DNA of 6,074 bases from an uncultured Clostridium sp. (GTDB taxonomy: Bacteria > Bacillota > Clostridia > Peptostreptococcales > Peptostreptococcaceae): positions 1-6,074 of the forward strand of contig UQCY01000118.1 in the NCBI GenBank assembly GCA_900539645.1, written 5' to 3'. The notes under the pieces are model-generated. The model worked only from the letters and a program-made list of their open reading frames with translations, had not been told where the DNA came from and made no database searches. Below are positions 1-5,967 of the stretch, piece after piece. Every line of letters starts with the position of its first letter. The stretch's first letter is position 1. The position numbers were made by a program, and so were the translations under genes.

Positions 1-65
1 TTTTCTTTTAACTGAATTCTTTCTTTTTCTTCGTCCTCACAAATAGCTATACGATATTTTTCCAT
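1..65 (-). CDS. Response regulator, N-terminal fragment cut by the window edge
   Basis: An open frame starts with ATG at 65 and runs off the left edge after 21 codons. The start is well supported: on the minus strand a GAGG ribosome binding site lies 8 nt before the ATG. The translation contains RIAICEDEEKE, which matches the first beta strand of a receiver (REC) domain followed by the acidic pair (E10-D11) that helps bind Mg2+ at the phosphorylation site. The I-C-E-D-E form is common in LytTR-type (AgrA/LytR-like) response regulators of Firmicutes, so that subtype is likely, but the output domain lies outside the window. A partner sensor kinase is expected nearby but cannot be seen. Transcription diverges from rqcH. 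Confidence 0.7.
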   Translation of the reverse strand, partial: MEKYRIAICEDEEKERIQLKE

Positions 66-108
66 AACTTTTCCTCGCATTTTATTAAAAAGTATTCTTA
101 TACTTTAA

Positions 109-117
109 ATTATATCA
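109..117 (-). promoter_or_regulatory. Extended -10 promoter of the response regulator gene
   Basis: Read on the minus strand, this site is TGATATAAT: a perfect TATAAT with the TGN extension. The expected start point is near 102, giving a 5' leader of about 37 nt that contains the GAGG ribosome binding site. No good -35 box sits 16-18 bp upstream (a TTGAAA is 22 bp away), so recognition would rest on the extended -10 element. Confidence 0.45.
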
Positions 118-179
118 TAGATTTATTTTTTTATTATTTCAAAACTTTAAAACTGATTAGATTAAATAAAAGATATATA

Positions 180-188
180 TGATATAAT
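180..188 (+). promoter_or_regulatory. Extended -10 promoter of rqcH
   Basis: The site is TGATATAAT, a perfect -10 hexamer at 183-188 preceded by TGN. No convincing -35 box lies at the right spacing. Transcription should start near 195. That is downstream of the in-frame ATG at 192, so it argues for the ATG at 222 as the true rqcH start. The same nine bases form the divergent promoter on the other strand. Confidence 0.5.
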
Positions 189-206
189 TAAATGATAAAC
201 ATTTTT

Positions 207-214
207 GAGAGGAG
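207..214 (+). promoter_or_regulatory. Ribosome binding site that fixes the rqcH start
   Basis: GAGAGGAG lies 7 nt before the ATG at 222, the ideal distance. The alternative in-frame ATG at 192 has no Shine-Dalgarno sequence in front of it, only the TATAAT promoter element. The ten extra residues it would add contain this ribosome binding site and do not belong to the family's usual N-terminus. Confidence 0.8.
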
Positions 215-221
215 AAAAATT

Positions 222-1991
222 ATGGCATTAGACGGATTAGTTATCCATTCAATTGCAGACGAATTAAATTCTCTGTTGAATGGTGCAAAGATAGATAAAA
301 TATATCAACCTGAGGAGGACGAGATCCTTCTTCAGATAAGAAACAACAAGGTAAACTACAGACTTGTGCTTAGTGCAAGTGCATCAAATCCAAGAGTTTA
401 CTTAGCTGAGGATTACAAGAAAAACAATCCTAAGAAAGCACCTGTTTTCTGTATGCTACTTAGAAAGTATGTTCAGGGCGGTGTGATTACGAATATTGAG
501 CAGATTGGTTTTGAGAGAATTTTAAAGATAAGTGTAGAGTCTTTTGATGAATTAAAAGAAAAGACTATCAAGGATATCTACGTTGAGATAATGGGTAGAC
601 ATAGTAATATTATCCTTGTCCAGAGAAATGAAAATAGGATAGTAGATGCAGCTAAGAGAATCCCTGTTAGTGTGAGTAGGGTTAGACAGATACTTCCAGG
701 TCAAGAGTACAACCTTCCTCCAGCTCAGGACAAATTAAATCCACTTGACAGTATTTCTCTTGCTGATTTTTCTAGTAGAATTAAATCTTTTGAAGGACCT
801 TGCTTCAAATCAATTTACTCAGAATTTTTAGGGATAAGCCCTTCAATAGCTAGAGAAATATGCTTTAGAGCTGGAGTAGAAAAAAGCGAGCCTACTGCTT
901 CACTTTCAGATTCAGATTTAAAAAATCTATTCAATGCATTTGAAAATTTATTTAAAGATATAAAAGAAGGAAATTATTCACCTTGTATCATACTTAATGA
1001 AAAAATTGATAAAATAGTAGATTTTGGATGTATTAATATGGATATGTACCACGAATTTACTACAATTCACAAGGACAGCATATCTGCAGCTATAGAAGAT
1101 TACTACAAGACTAAGGATATAAAAGATAGAATAAATCAGAGAGCTTCTGTTATGAAGAAAAATATCTCTATTAAGTTGGAAAGACTTATCCACAAATTAG
1201 AAAAACTTGAAAAAGAACTTGAAGAGTCTGAAAACGCTGAGATTTTTAAAATTAAGGGTGAACTTATCACTTCTTATATATATATGATTGAAAAAGGTAT
1301 GGAAAGCGTAGATGTTCAAAACTTCTATGATCCAGAGTATAAGACTGTTACAATAGCTCTTAAAAAGAACTTAACTCCTTCTGAAAACGCTCAGAAGTAC
1401 TTTAAAAAATACAACAAACTTAAAAACGCAAAGATAGAAATAACAAATCAGATGGCTATGACTAAGGAAGAAATTGAATACCTTGAAAATACGATACTTG
1501 GTATAGAAAACTGTGAAAATCTTAAAGAACTTAAAGATATAAGAGAAGAGCTTGTTAAAACAGGATATGTAAAATCTCAGAAAAAAATCGGCAAAAAAGA
1601 GATACAACCTTCTACTGCGCCAATGGAATTTAAATCATCTGAAGGATATCAGATTTTAGTTGGAAAAAACAATAGACAGAACGATTACCTTACTCTAAGA
1701 CTTGCAGATAACGACGATATTTGGATGCATACTAAAGATATCCCAGGTTCTCACGTTATAGTTAAGTGTGCGGGACATGAGCCTTCTGACCAGACATTAT
1801 TTGAAGCTGCTGTTTTAGCTGCTTATTACAGTAAAGCTAGAATGTCAGCAAAGGTGCCAGTAGATTATACTAAGAGAAAAAATGTTAAAAAGCCTGGTGG
1901 AGCAAAACCTGGAATGGTGATATACGAAACTAATAATACTGCATACGTTACACCTACTGAAGAAATCGTTGCACAGTTAAAAATAAAATAA
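222..1991 (+). CDS. rqcH: RqcH, ribosome quality-control factor (NFACT / FbpA-Fbp68 family)
   Basis: The predicted protein has 589 residues, typical for bacterial RqcH. In the family's known role it binds the 50S subunit carrying a stalled peptidyl-tRNA, recruits tRNA-Ala and elongates the nascent chain with C-terminal alanines that mark it for proteolysis. Older annotation calls it a fibronectin-binding protein. Visible parts are: an NFACT-N domain opening MALDGLVIHS and including FCMLLRKYVQGG (76-87) and VEIMGRHSNIIL (121-132); a helix-hairpin-helix-like stretch at about 195-220; a charged coiled coil at about 300-345 and 385-450; and an NFACT-R (DUF814) domain at about 468-565 with WMHTKDIPGSHVIV (501-514) and a basic K/R-rich, GG-containing segment (551-562). 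The eukaryotic NFACT-C domain is absent, as normal in bacteria. Where Bacillus subtilis RqcH has its functional Asp-Arg pair, this protein has Glu98-Arg99. The gene has its own promoter and is followed only by a weak AT-only hairpin. Confidence 0.93.
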   Translation: MALDGLVIHSIADELNSLLNGAKIDKIYQPEEDEILLQIRNNKVNYRLVLSASASNPRVYLAEDYKKNNPKKAPVFCMLLRKYVQGGVITNIEQIGFERILKISVESFDELKEKTIKDIYVEIMGRHSNIILVQRNENRIVDAAKRIPVSVSRVRQILPGQEYNLPPAQDKLNPLDSISLADFSSRIKSFEGPCFKSIYSEFLGISPSIAREICFRAGVEKSEPTASLSDSDLKNLFNAFENLFKDIKEGNYSPCIILNEKIDKIVDFGCINMDMYHEFTTIHKDSISAAIEDYYKTKDIKDRINQRASVMKKNISIKLERLIHKLEKLEKELEESENAEIFKIKGELITSYIYMIEKGMESVDVQNFYDPEYKTVTIALKKNLTPSENAQKYFKKYNKLKNAKIEITNQMAMTKEEIEYLENTILGIENCENLKELKDIREELVKTGYVKSQKKIGKKEIQPSTAPMEFKSSEGYQILVGKNNRQNDYLTLRLADNDDIWMHTKDIPGSHVIVKCAGHEPSDQTLFEAAVLAAYYSKARMSAKVPVDYTKRKNVKKPGGAKPGMVIYETNNTAYVTPTEEIVAQLKIK

Positions 1992-2032
1992 AATATTTTT
2001 TTAATTTTATTAATATTTTTTGTCAAAATCTA

Positions 2033-2060
2033 TTCACTTTTTTTATTATTGTGCTAAAAT
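2033..2060 (+). promoter_or_regulatory. Promoter of the M24 peptidase gene
   Basis: A -35-like TTCACT (2033-2038) is followed after 16 bp by TAAAAT (2055-2060), which is preceded by TGC to make an extended -10. The expected start is near 2067, about 41 nt before the ATG. An alternative, TTGTCA (2020-2025) with TATTAT (2044-2049) and an 18-bp spacer, overlaps it. Either choice makes the peptidase a transcription unit separate from rqcH. Confidence 0.6.
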
Positions 2061-2107
2061 TAAAGATGGTAATAAAATTTTATAAATAGCCAGGAGGTAG
2101 TTTTGCA

Positions 2108-3187
2108 ATGAAAACTCAGAGATTAAATGCCGTTTTAGAACAGATGAAAAAAGACGGAATACAGCAGATGATAGTAAGTGATCCTTACTCAATATTCTAC
2201 TTAACAGGATTAATGTTACACACAGGAGAAAGATTATTCGCTCTTTACCTAAATGTAGATGGTAACCACAAATTATTCGTAAATGAATTATTCCCAATAG
2301 AACAGGATCTTGGAGTTGAAAAAGTTATCTTCAAAGATACTGACGATTCTGTAAAAGTTGTTGCTGACAGAGTTGACCACAATGCTGTTATGGGTATAGA
2401 CAAAAACTGGCCAGCAAGATTCTTACTAGGATTAATGGAACATGGAGCTGGAAGCAAATTCGTTAACGGTTCTTACATAATAGACAGATTAAGAATGTGC
2501 AAAGACGAAGAAGAAAAAGAATTAATGAGAAAAGCTTCTCAGTTAAATGATAAAGCAGTTGAAAGACTTCAGAAAGAAATAACAGCTGATTTAACTGAAA
2601 AACAGTTAGTTACAGTTCTTAAAGGAATATACGAAGATCTTGGTGCTGATGGATTATCATTCGATCCAATAATAGGATTCGCTGCTAATGGTGCTAACCC
2701 ACACGGTGAACCAGGAGACAGATACGTTAAAGAAGGAGACGCTATAATACTTGACCTTGGTTGTATAAAAGACCACTACTGCTCAGATATGACAAGAACA
2801 GTATTCTATAAATCAGTTCCTGAAAAAGGAAAAGAAATATTTGATATAGTTCTTGAAGCTAATAAGAGAGCAATAGAAAAAGTTAAACCAGGTGTAAGAT
2901 TCTGTGACATAGATGCTGCTGCAAGAGACTACATAACAGAAAAAGGTTACGGAGAATACTTCACTCACAGAACTGGACATTCTATAGGTCTAGAATGCCA
3001 CGATATGGGAGATGTTTCTTCAGTTAACACTGAAGAATTAAAACCAGGTATGATATTCTCAGTAGAACCAGGTATATATCTACCAGGAGAATTCGGAGTT
3101 AGAATAGAAGACCTTATATTAGTAACTGAAGACGGTTACGAAAACTTAAATGCTTACAACAAAGAATTAGTTGTTGTTGGAAACTAA
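2108..3187 (+). CDS. M24B metallopeptidase, Xaa-Pro aminopeptidase/dipeptidase (PepP/PepQ-like)
   Basis: This 359-residue protein is a cytoplasmic enzyme expected to release N-terminal residues from peptides with proline in the second position, or to split Xaa-Pro dipeptides. It has the creatinase-like N-terminal domain (about 1-125) and the pita-bread catalytic domain (about 130-355). All five expected dinuclear metal ligands are present: D216 (ILDLG), D227 (CSDMTRT), H291 (RTGHSIG), E320 (VEPGIY) and E334 (RIED). H199 (NPHG) and H298 (ECHDM) fit the usual accessory histidines. The start is supported by AGGAGG at 2092-2097, 10 nt before the ATG. There is no signal peptide. Its length resembles the short prolidase-like proteins of Firmicutes (YqhT/PepQ size), so aminopeptidase P versus prolidase cannot be settled from sequence. 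Codon use is extremely biased (24 of 25 Ile are ATA, all 8 Gln are CAG, Arg is AGA), which suggests high expression. A strong terminator follows. Confidence 0.92.
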   Translation: MKTQRLNAVLEQMKKDGIQQMIVSDPYSIFYLTGLMLHTGERLFALYLNVDGNHKLFVNELFPIEQDLGVEKVIFKDTDDSVKVVADRVDHNAVMGIDKNWPARFLLGLMEHGAGSKFVNGSYIIDRLRMCKDEEEKELMRKASQLNDKAVERLQKEITADLTEKQLVTVLKGIYEDLGADGLSFDPIIGFAANGANPHGEPGDRYVKEGDAIILDLGCIKDHYCSDMTRTVFYKSVPEKGKEIFDIVLEANKRAIEKVKPGVRFCDIDAAARDYITEKGYGEYFTHRTGHSIGLECHDMGDVSSVNTEELKPGMIFSVEPGIYLPGEFGVRIEDLILVTEDGYENLNAYNKELVVVGN

Positions 3188-3256
3188 TTAGTTATAGTAG
3201 ACTAATACTAGCCTTACGGAATAACTTAAACAAAAATTTTATTACAATTTAATATC

Positions 3257-3293
3257 AAAAGAGGTTACTGCATTTGCAATAACCTCTTTTTTT
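3257..3293 (+). terminator. Rho-independent terminator of the peptidase gene
   Basis: AAAAGAGGTTA (3257-3267) pairs perfectly with TAACCTCTTTT (3280-3290). After one mismatch, TGC pairs with GCA inside, closing an ATTT loop. A run of seven Ts (3287-3293) follows on the plus strand. It lies 70 nt past the peptidase stop and 55 nt past the stop of the convergent CNNM gene. On the minus strand only four Ts follow the stem core, so it should work mainly for the peptidase, and at best weakly in both directions. Confidence 0.9.
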
Positions 3294-3344
3294 ATTATCT
3301 TATTTATTTTTATCAAAACCATACTCTTTTTAATCTAACTTAAT

Positions 3345-4703
3345 TTATATTATAGTTATTATCACTTCTTCAATTTTTCTAGATTCTACTTTTTCAACTT
3401 TGATTTTCATACCAAATGCCTCTATTTCAAACTTCTCTCCATCATTAGGTATTCTCTGTATCTTTTCTAGAATCAATCCCGAAATAGTATCGTAATCTAA
3501 ATCATTAGGAAAATCTATATCAAATTTATCCGATAAATCATCTAAACTCGTACTTCCCTTTATCTTCCAAGTTTTCTCAGAAATCTTAACATCCTCGTCA
3601 TCACACTCATCGTATTCGTCGTATATATTACCTACTATCTCTTCTAACAAGTCTTCCATAGTTATCAGACCTATGTTTTCACCATACTCGTTTATAACTA
3701 CGGCTATATGCGTGTTATTTTTCTGCATATTTTTAAATAATAGGAAAGAGCTCATACTATCTGGTATGAAATACGGTTTTCTTAGATTATCCATTATATT
3801 CACTTCATTTTTGTTTACGACAACATCTTTATTTACTAAATTATCCGATTCCTCATTTTCTTTTGCAAAACAGCTATATACCTCAGCAAAGAAATCCTTA
3901 GCATAGAGTATCCCTTTTATATCGTTGTCATTTTCTCCATAGACAGGATATCTTGAATAGCCTGTTTCGTGGATTTTTTCTTCTATATCAGTTAAGCTAT
4001 CATTTTCATAAATCCCAACAACTTCTGATTTATGAGTCATTATCTCTCTTACACTAGAATCAGAGAAATCAAAAACATTGTCTATCCATTCTTTTTCGTC
4101 TGAATTTATTGTTCCACCTGTGTTCCCTATTTCAAGCATCATTCTTATTTCTTCCTCTGTGATAGAGTCCTCTTCTTCGTTTGTATCTATTCTTAACCCT
4201 TTTAACACTACATTTGTAGATAGAGATAAGAATTTTACAGCAGGTTTTACAACAGTAGAAATAGCAGAAACTGGTATACACGCAAATCTAGCCACTTCCA
4301 TAGGTTTCTGCATAGCTATCCTTTTAGGAACTAGCTCCCCTAAAACAAGTGTAAAGTACGATAATATTATCGTTATTAAAATCAATGAAGCTGTGCTCAT
4401 CATCTCATAAGACAATACCTTTACATTTAAAGTATTGTATATGAAGTCTGCCAAGTATCCAGAAAGCCCATCCGCAGCAAATGCACTGGCTATAAAGTTT
4501 GCAAATGTTATACCTATCTGTATTGTAGATAAAAACTCTGAAGGATCTTCAGATATATCAACCAATTTCTTGGCAATATTGTCCCCTTCATCTGCCATTT
4601 TCTTTAATTTAATTTTATTTGTCGATATCAGCGCCACCTCTGTCATCGCAAAGAAGGCATTTATCATTATTAAAACTACCTGAAATATTATTTGTTTATA
4701 CAT
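3345..4703 (-). CDS. CNNM/CorC-type membrane transporter with paired CBS domains (hemolysin C family)
   Basis: The 452-residue protein is an inner-membrane member of the family linked to Mg2+ (or other divalent cation) export and homeostasis; the old name 'hemolysin' is misleading. It has a DUF21/CNNM membrane domain (about 1-170), with hydrophobic segments near 4-24, 60-80, 102-122 and 140-160, and the hallmark stretches NAFFAMTEVALIS (15-27), IQIGITFANF (61-70) and LGELVPKRIA (121-130). A CBS pair follows at about 215-360, including VREIMTHKSEVVGI (218-231), YSRYPVYG (249-256) and HIAVVINEYGENIGLIT (332-348). A CorC_HlyC domain (about 375-450) ends the protein. The linker at 361-371 is unusually acidic (8 of 11 residues Asp or Glu), and the stretch between the two CBS halves (about 272-305) is longer than usual. 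GAGGAG (4711-4716) lies 7 nt before the ATG. A promoter at 4941-4969 may transcribe it through a 231-bp leader containing a small ORF and a hairpin. The ion specificity is not visible. Confidence 0.92.
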   Translation of the reverse strand: MYKQIIFQVVLIMINAFFAMTEVALISTNKIKLKKMADEGDNIAKKLVDISEDPSEFLSTIQIGITFANFIASAFAADGLSGYLADFIYNTLNVKVLSYEMMSTASLILITIILSYFTLVLGELVPKRIAMQKPMEVARFACIPVSAISTVVKPAVKFLSLSTNVVLKGLRIDTNEEEDSITEEEIRMMLEIGNTGGTINSDEKEWIDNVFDFSDSSVREIMTHKSEVVGIYENDSLTDIEEKIHETGYSRYPVYGENDNDIKGILYAKDFFAEVYSCFAKENEESDNLVNKDVVVNKNEVNIMDNLRKPYFIPDSMSSFLLFKNMQKNNTHIAVVINEYGENIGLITMEDLLEEIVGNIYDEYDECDDEDVKISEKTWKIKGSTSLDDLSDKFDIDFPNDLDYDTISGLILEKIQRIPNDGEKFEIEAFGMKIKVEKVESRKIEEVIITII

Positions 4704-4780
4704 TTTTAATCTCCTCGTTATTAAATATTGTTTTTATTTTTATATTTTCTTATTCTTTATCTCTAAATAAAAACTTATAC

Positions 4781-4909
4781 TTAACATACGAGTTTGATTA
4801 ATTTTTTTCTAATTTTTGAAGCAACTACAGAAAAATAAATAAGGTCTATATATTTATTCCTAGATAAATTTATAGACCTCTTCTCCTCGTCACTATCTCC
4901 GTTATCCAT
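4781..4909 (-). CDS. Unrecognised 42-residue small ORF in the CNNM leader
   Basis: This frame runs from ATG at 4909 to TAA at 4781-4783. I do not recognise the product. It begins with an acidic stretch (D2, D5, D7, E8, E9), has a short hydrophobic core at 21-30 (IDLIYFSVVA), then a basic tail (K32, R34, K35, K36, K39) ending in Cys42. It could be a small membrane-associated or amphipathic peptide. Two things support translation: GAGGTG stands 5 nt before the ATG, and a promoter with perfect TATAAT and a 17-bp spacer (4941-4969) would start transcription about 25 nt upstream. Against it, codons 11-23 overlap a 38-nt near-perfect hairpin, so the conserved element may be RNA and not protein. It ends 77 nt before the CNNM start and may be a leader ORF for that gene. 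Confidence 0.45.
   Translation of the reverse strand: MDNGDSDEEKRSINLSRNKYIDLIYFSVVASKIRKKLIKLVC
4842..4879 (-). terminator. Long hairpin with U-rich tail, terminator or attenuator upstream of CNNM
   Basis: AGGTCTATA (4842-4850) pairs with TATAGACCT (4871-4879). After a T-T mismatch, ATTTAT (4852-4857) pairs with ATAAAT (4864-4869) around a six-base loop. On the minus strand the stem is followed at once by TATTTATTTTT, a U-rich run of terminator type; on the plus strand there is no such run. It would end RNA from the promoter at 4941-4969, or read-through from degV, about 130 nt before CNNM. The stem is AT-rich, so its efficiency is uncertain. It lies inside the small ORF, so translating ribosomes could control its folding. 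Confidence 0.5.
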
Positions 4910-4940
4910 AATTTCACCTCACAAAATATTGTTGATGAAT

Positions 4941-4969
4941 ATTATATTATAACTCGTTTTTTTATTCAA
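4941..4969 (-). promoter_or_regulatory. Promoter of the small ORF / CNNM leader
   Basis: On the minus strand TTGAAT (4964-4969) is followed after exactly 17 bp by TATAAT (4941-4946). A second TATAAT (4946-4951) overlaps it but is only 12 bp from the -35. The start point should fall near 4934, 25 nt before the small ORF's ATG and about 231 nt before the CNNM start. No better promoter is visible closer to CNNM. Confidence 0.65.
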
Positions 4970-4977
4970 TATTGTAA

Positions 4978-4998
4978 AAATAAATTTAACATTTATTT
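4978..4998 (-). terminator. Weak AT-only hairpin after degV
   Basis: AAATAAAT (4978-4985) and ATTTATTT (4991-4998) form an 8-bp perfect stem with a five-base loop. On the minus strand it is followed by further Ts. It lies just past the degV stop (5005-5007), where a terminator would be expected. The stem has no G-C pair, so it may be a chance outcome of AT-rich sequence. Confidence 0.25.
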
Positions 4999-5004
4999 AA
5001 TATT

Positions 5005-5871
5005 TTATGCATTTATCATTTCTGGTAATTCTATTGCATTTAATAATACGCAACCATCAGAAGTATATGTACCCATTACAGTACCTATTCCACAGAATAC
5101 AACTTCTCTGTAGCTTTTTCTCTCCAATATCATATCCCTTACTTTTTCAGCTTTTGCTAAACAATTAGAATGACCTATAAATAGTGTTTTCTTTTCAGTA
5201 TCTGAAGCACCTTCTAAGAATAAATCAACTAATTTTTTCATACTTCCATTTTCACCTCTAGCCTTGTCAAATGGTTTTACTAGACCTTCATTTATTTGTA
5301 CAAGAGCTTTAAAGTTAAATGTATTGATTATACTTCCAGCTAATCTGCTTATTCTTCCACCTTTTATAGCATTTTCTAAAGTCTGAAGTACTCCTATAAA
5401 CTTAGTGTTATCTATAAGTTTTTCTACTTCTTCAGATATTTCATCTATGTTTTTACCATGCTCTGCTAACTGAGCTGCATATACAGCAAGTATCCCCTGC
5501 CCTATAGATCCACTCATTGTATCCATTATCTTTACTTTATTTGTGTGTTCTTCTTCATTGTACATATCATTTGCAAGTACTGCACAGTTGTATGTAGCTG
5601 AAAGTTTTGATGTCAATGTAAGAACTAATACATCGCTGTCGTTTTTTTTGTATATTTCTAAGAACTTGTCTGGTGATGGACAAGATGTTTTAGGAAGCTC
5701 TTTTTCCTTTTTCATTCTTGCGTAGAAATCTTCTATAGTAATTCCTTTTCCACCATAATATACGTCTTCCCCAAAAGCGACGTCCATTTCTGCTATTTCT
5801 ATTCCATATTTTGCTGCTATATTATCTGGTAAATCAGATGCTCTATCTGTAACTATTCTAACTTTACTCAT
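5005..5871 (-). CDS. DegV family protein (FakB-like fatty-acid-binding protein)
   Basis: The 288-residue protein has the usual DegV length. Family members bind a fatty acid in a deep pocket; the studied FakB proteins present it to the kinase FakA, giving acyl-phosphate for phospholipid synthesis. Visible family motifs are TDRASDLP (8-15), KTSCPSP (61-67, the TSxPS motif), LTSKLSATYNCA (86-97), IMDTMSGSIGQG (115-126), GGRISR (171-176) and GHSN (233-236). Thr62, the serines at 88 and 91, and Arg173 fit the usual carboxylate-binding positions. The C-terminal loop that normally reads like GTHxGPG is GTYTSDG here (267-273), so the conserved His is replaced by Tyr269. The ATG at 5871 is preferred over an in-frame TTG at 5898 because GGAGAGGG lies just before it, inside the longer version. 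The gene stands alone under a perfect-consensus promoter with an operator-like repeat cluster in its leader. No FakA gene is in the window, and the ligand is unknown. Confidence 0.9.
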   Translation of the reverse strand: MSKVRIVTDRASDLPDNIAAKYGIEIAEMDVAFGEDVYYGGKGITIEDFYARMKKEKELPKTSCPSPDKFLEIYKKNDSDVLVLTLTSKLSATYNCAVLANDMYNEEEHTNKVKIMDTMSGSIGQGILAVYAAQLAEHGKNIDEISEEVEKLIDNTKFIGVLQTLENAIKGGRISRLAGSIINTFNFKALVQINEGLVKPFDKARGENGSMKKLVDLFLEGASDTEKKTLFIGHSNCLAKAEKVRDMILERKSYREVVFCGIGTVMGTYTSDGCVLLNAIELPEMINA

Positions 5872-5907
5872 TTTTCCCTCTCCAAATCCTCTAATCAATT
5901 TGTTTTG

Positions 5908-5947
5908 TCGGTCGACCGGTATATAAAAGTTTCTCGGTCACTCGGTC
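5908..5947 (-). promoter_or_regulatory. Operator-like cluster of GACCGA repeats in the degV leader
   Basis: Three exact TCGGTC copies on the plus strand lie at 5908-5913, 5934-5939 and 5942-5947; they read GACCGA on the coding (minus) strand. The last two are a direct repeat with an 8-bp period. The first abuts an inverted copy, making the perfect palindrome CGGTCGACCG (5909-5918). The GC-rich island stands out against AT-rich surroundings and lies about 14-53 nt downstream of the predicted degV start point, where a bound repressor would block transcription. The half-site resembles those of some TetR-family repressors, but the regulator is not in the window. The arms could also pair in RNA (TCGACCG with CGGTCGA). 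Confidence 0.6.
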
Positions 5948-5967
5948 GAATTTTTCATTCTTATATT

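Noticed and set aside
192..221. Longer rqcH form starting at the ATG at 192
   Set aside because: It has no ribosome binding site, overlaps the start of transcription predicted from the TATAAT at 183-188, and would place the strong GAGAGGAG site inside the coding region. The ATG at 222 fits the family N-terminus.
978..1607. Minus-strand open frames opposite rqcH
   Set aside because: They are rich in Phe, Tyr, Ile and Cys as expected for antisense of Lys/Glu-rich coding sequence, and show no family motif. They are shadows of rqcH.
1987..2020. Possible terminator after rqcH (AATAAAAT pairing with ATTTTATT, then Ts)
   Set aside because: The 8-bp stem has no G-C pair, overlaps the stop codon and lies in nearly pure A/T sequence, so it is too weak to call.
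3183..3212. Repeated and inverted ACTAAT/ATTAGT words after the peptidase stop
   Set aside because: The pairing is only 6 bp with an 8-base loop and no T-run. The real terminator is the strong hairpin at 3257-3293.
3673..4801. Plus-strand open frames opposite the CNNM gene
   Set aside because: They lie antisense to a complete, well-conserved coding region and have no recognisable motifs.
4704..4934. Known metal riboswitch (M-box or yybP-ykoY type) in the CNNM leader
   Set aside because: I could not find the conserved core sequences of either class. Only one long hairpin and a small ORF are visible. A covariance-model search would be decisive.
5872..5898. Longer degV form starting at the TTG at 5898
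   Set aside because: The TTG has no clear ribosome binding site, and the extra nine codons contain the GGAGAGGG that serves the ATG at 5871, which gives the normal DegV N-terminus.
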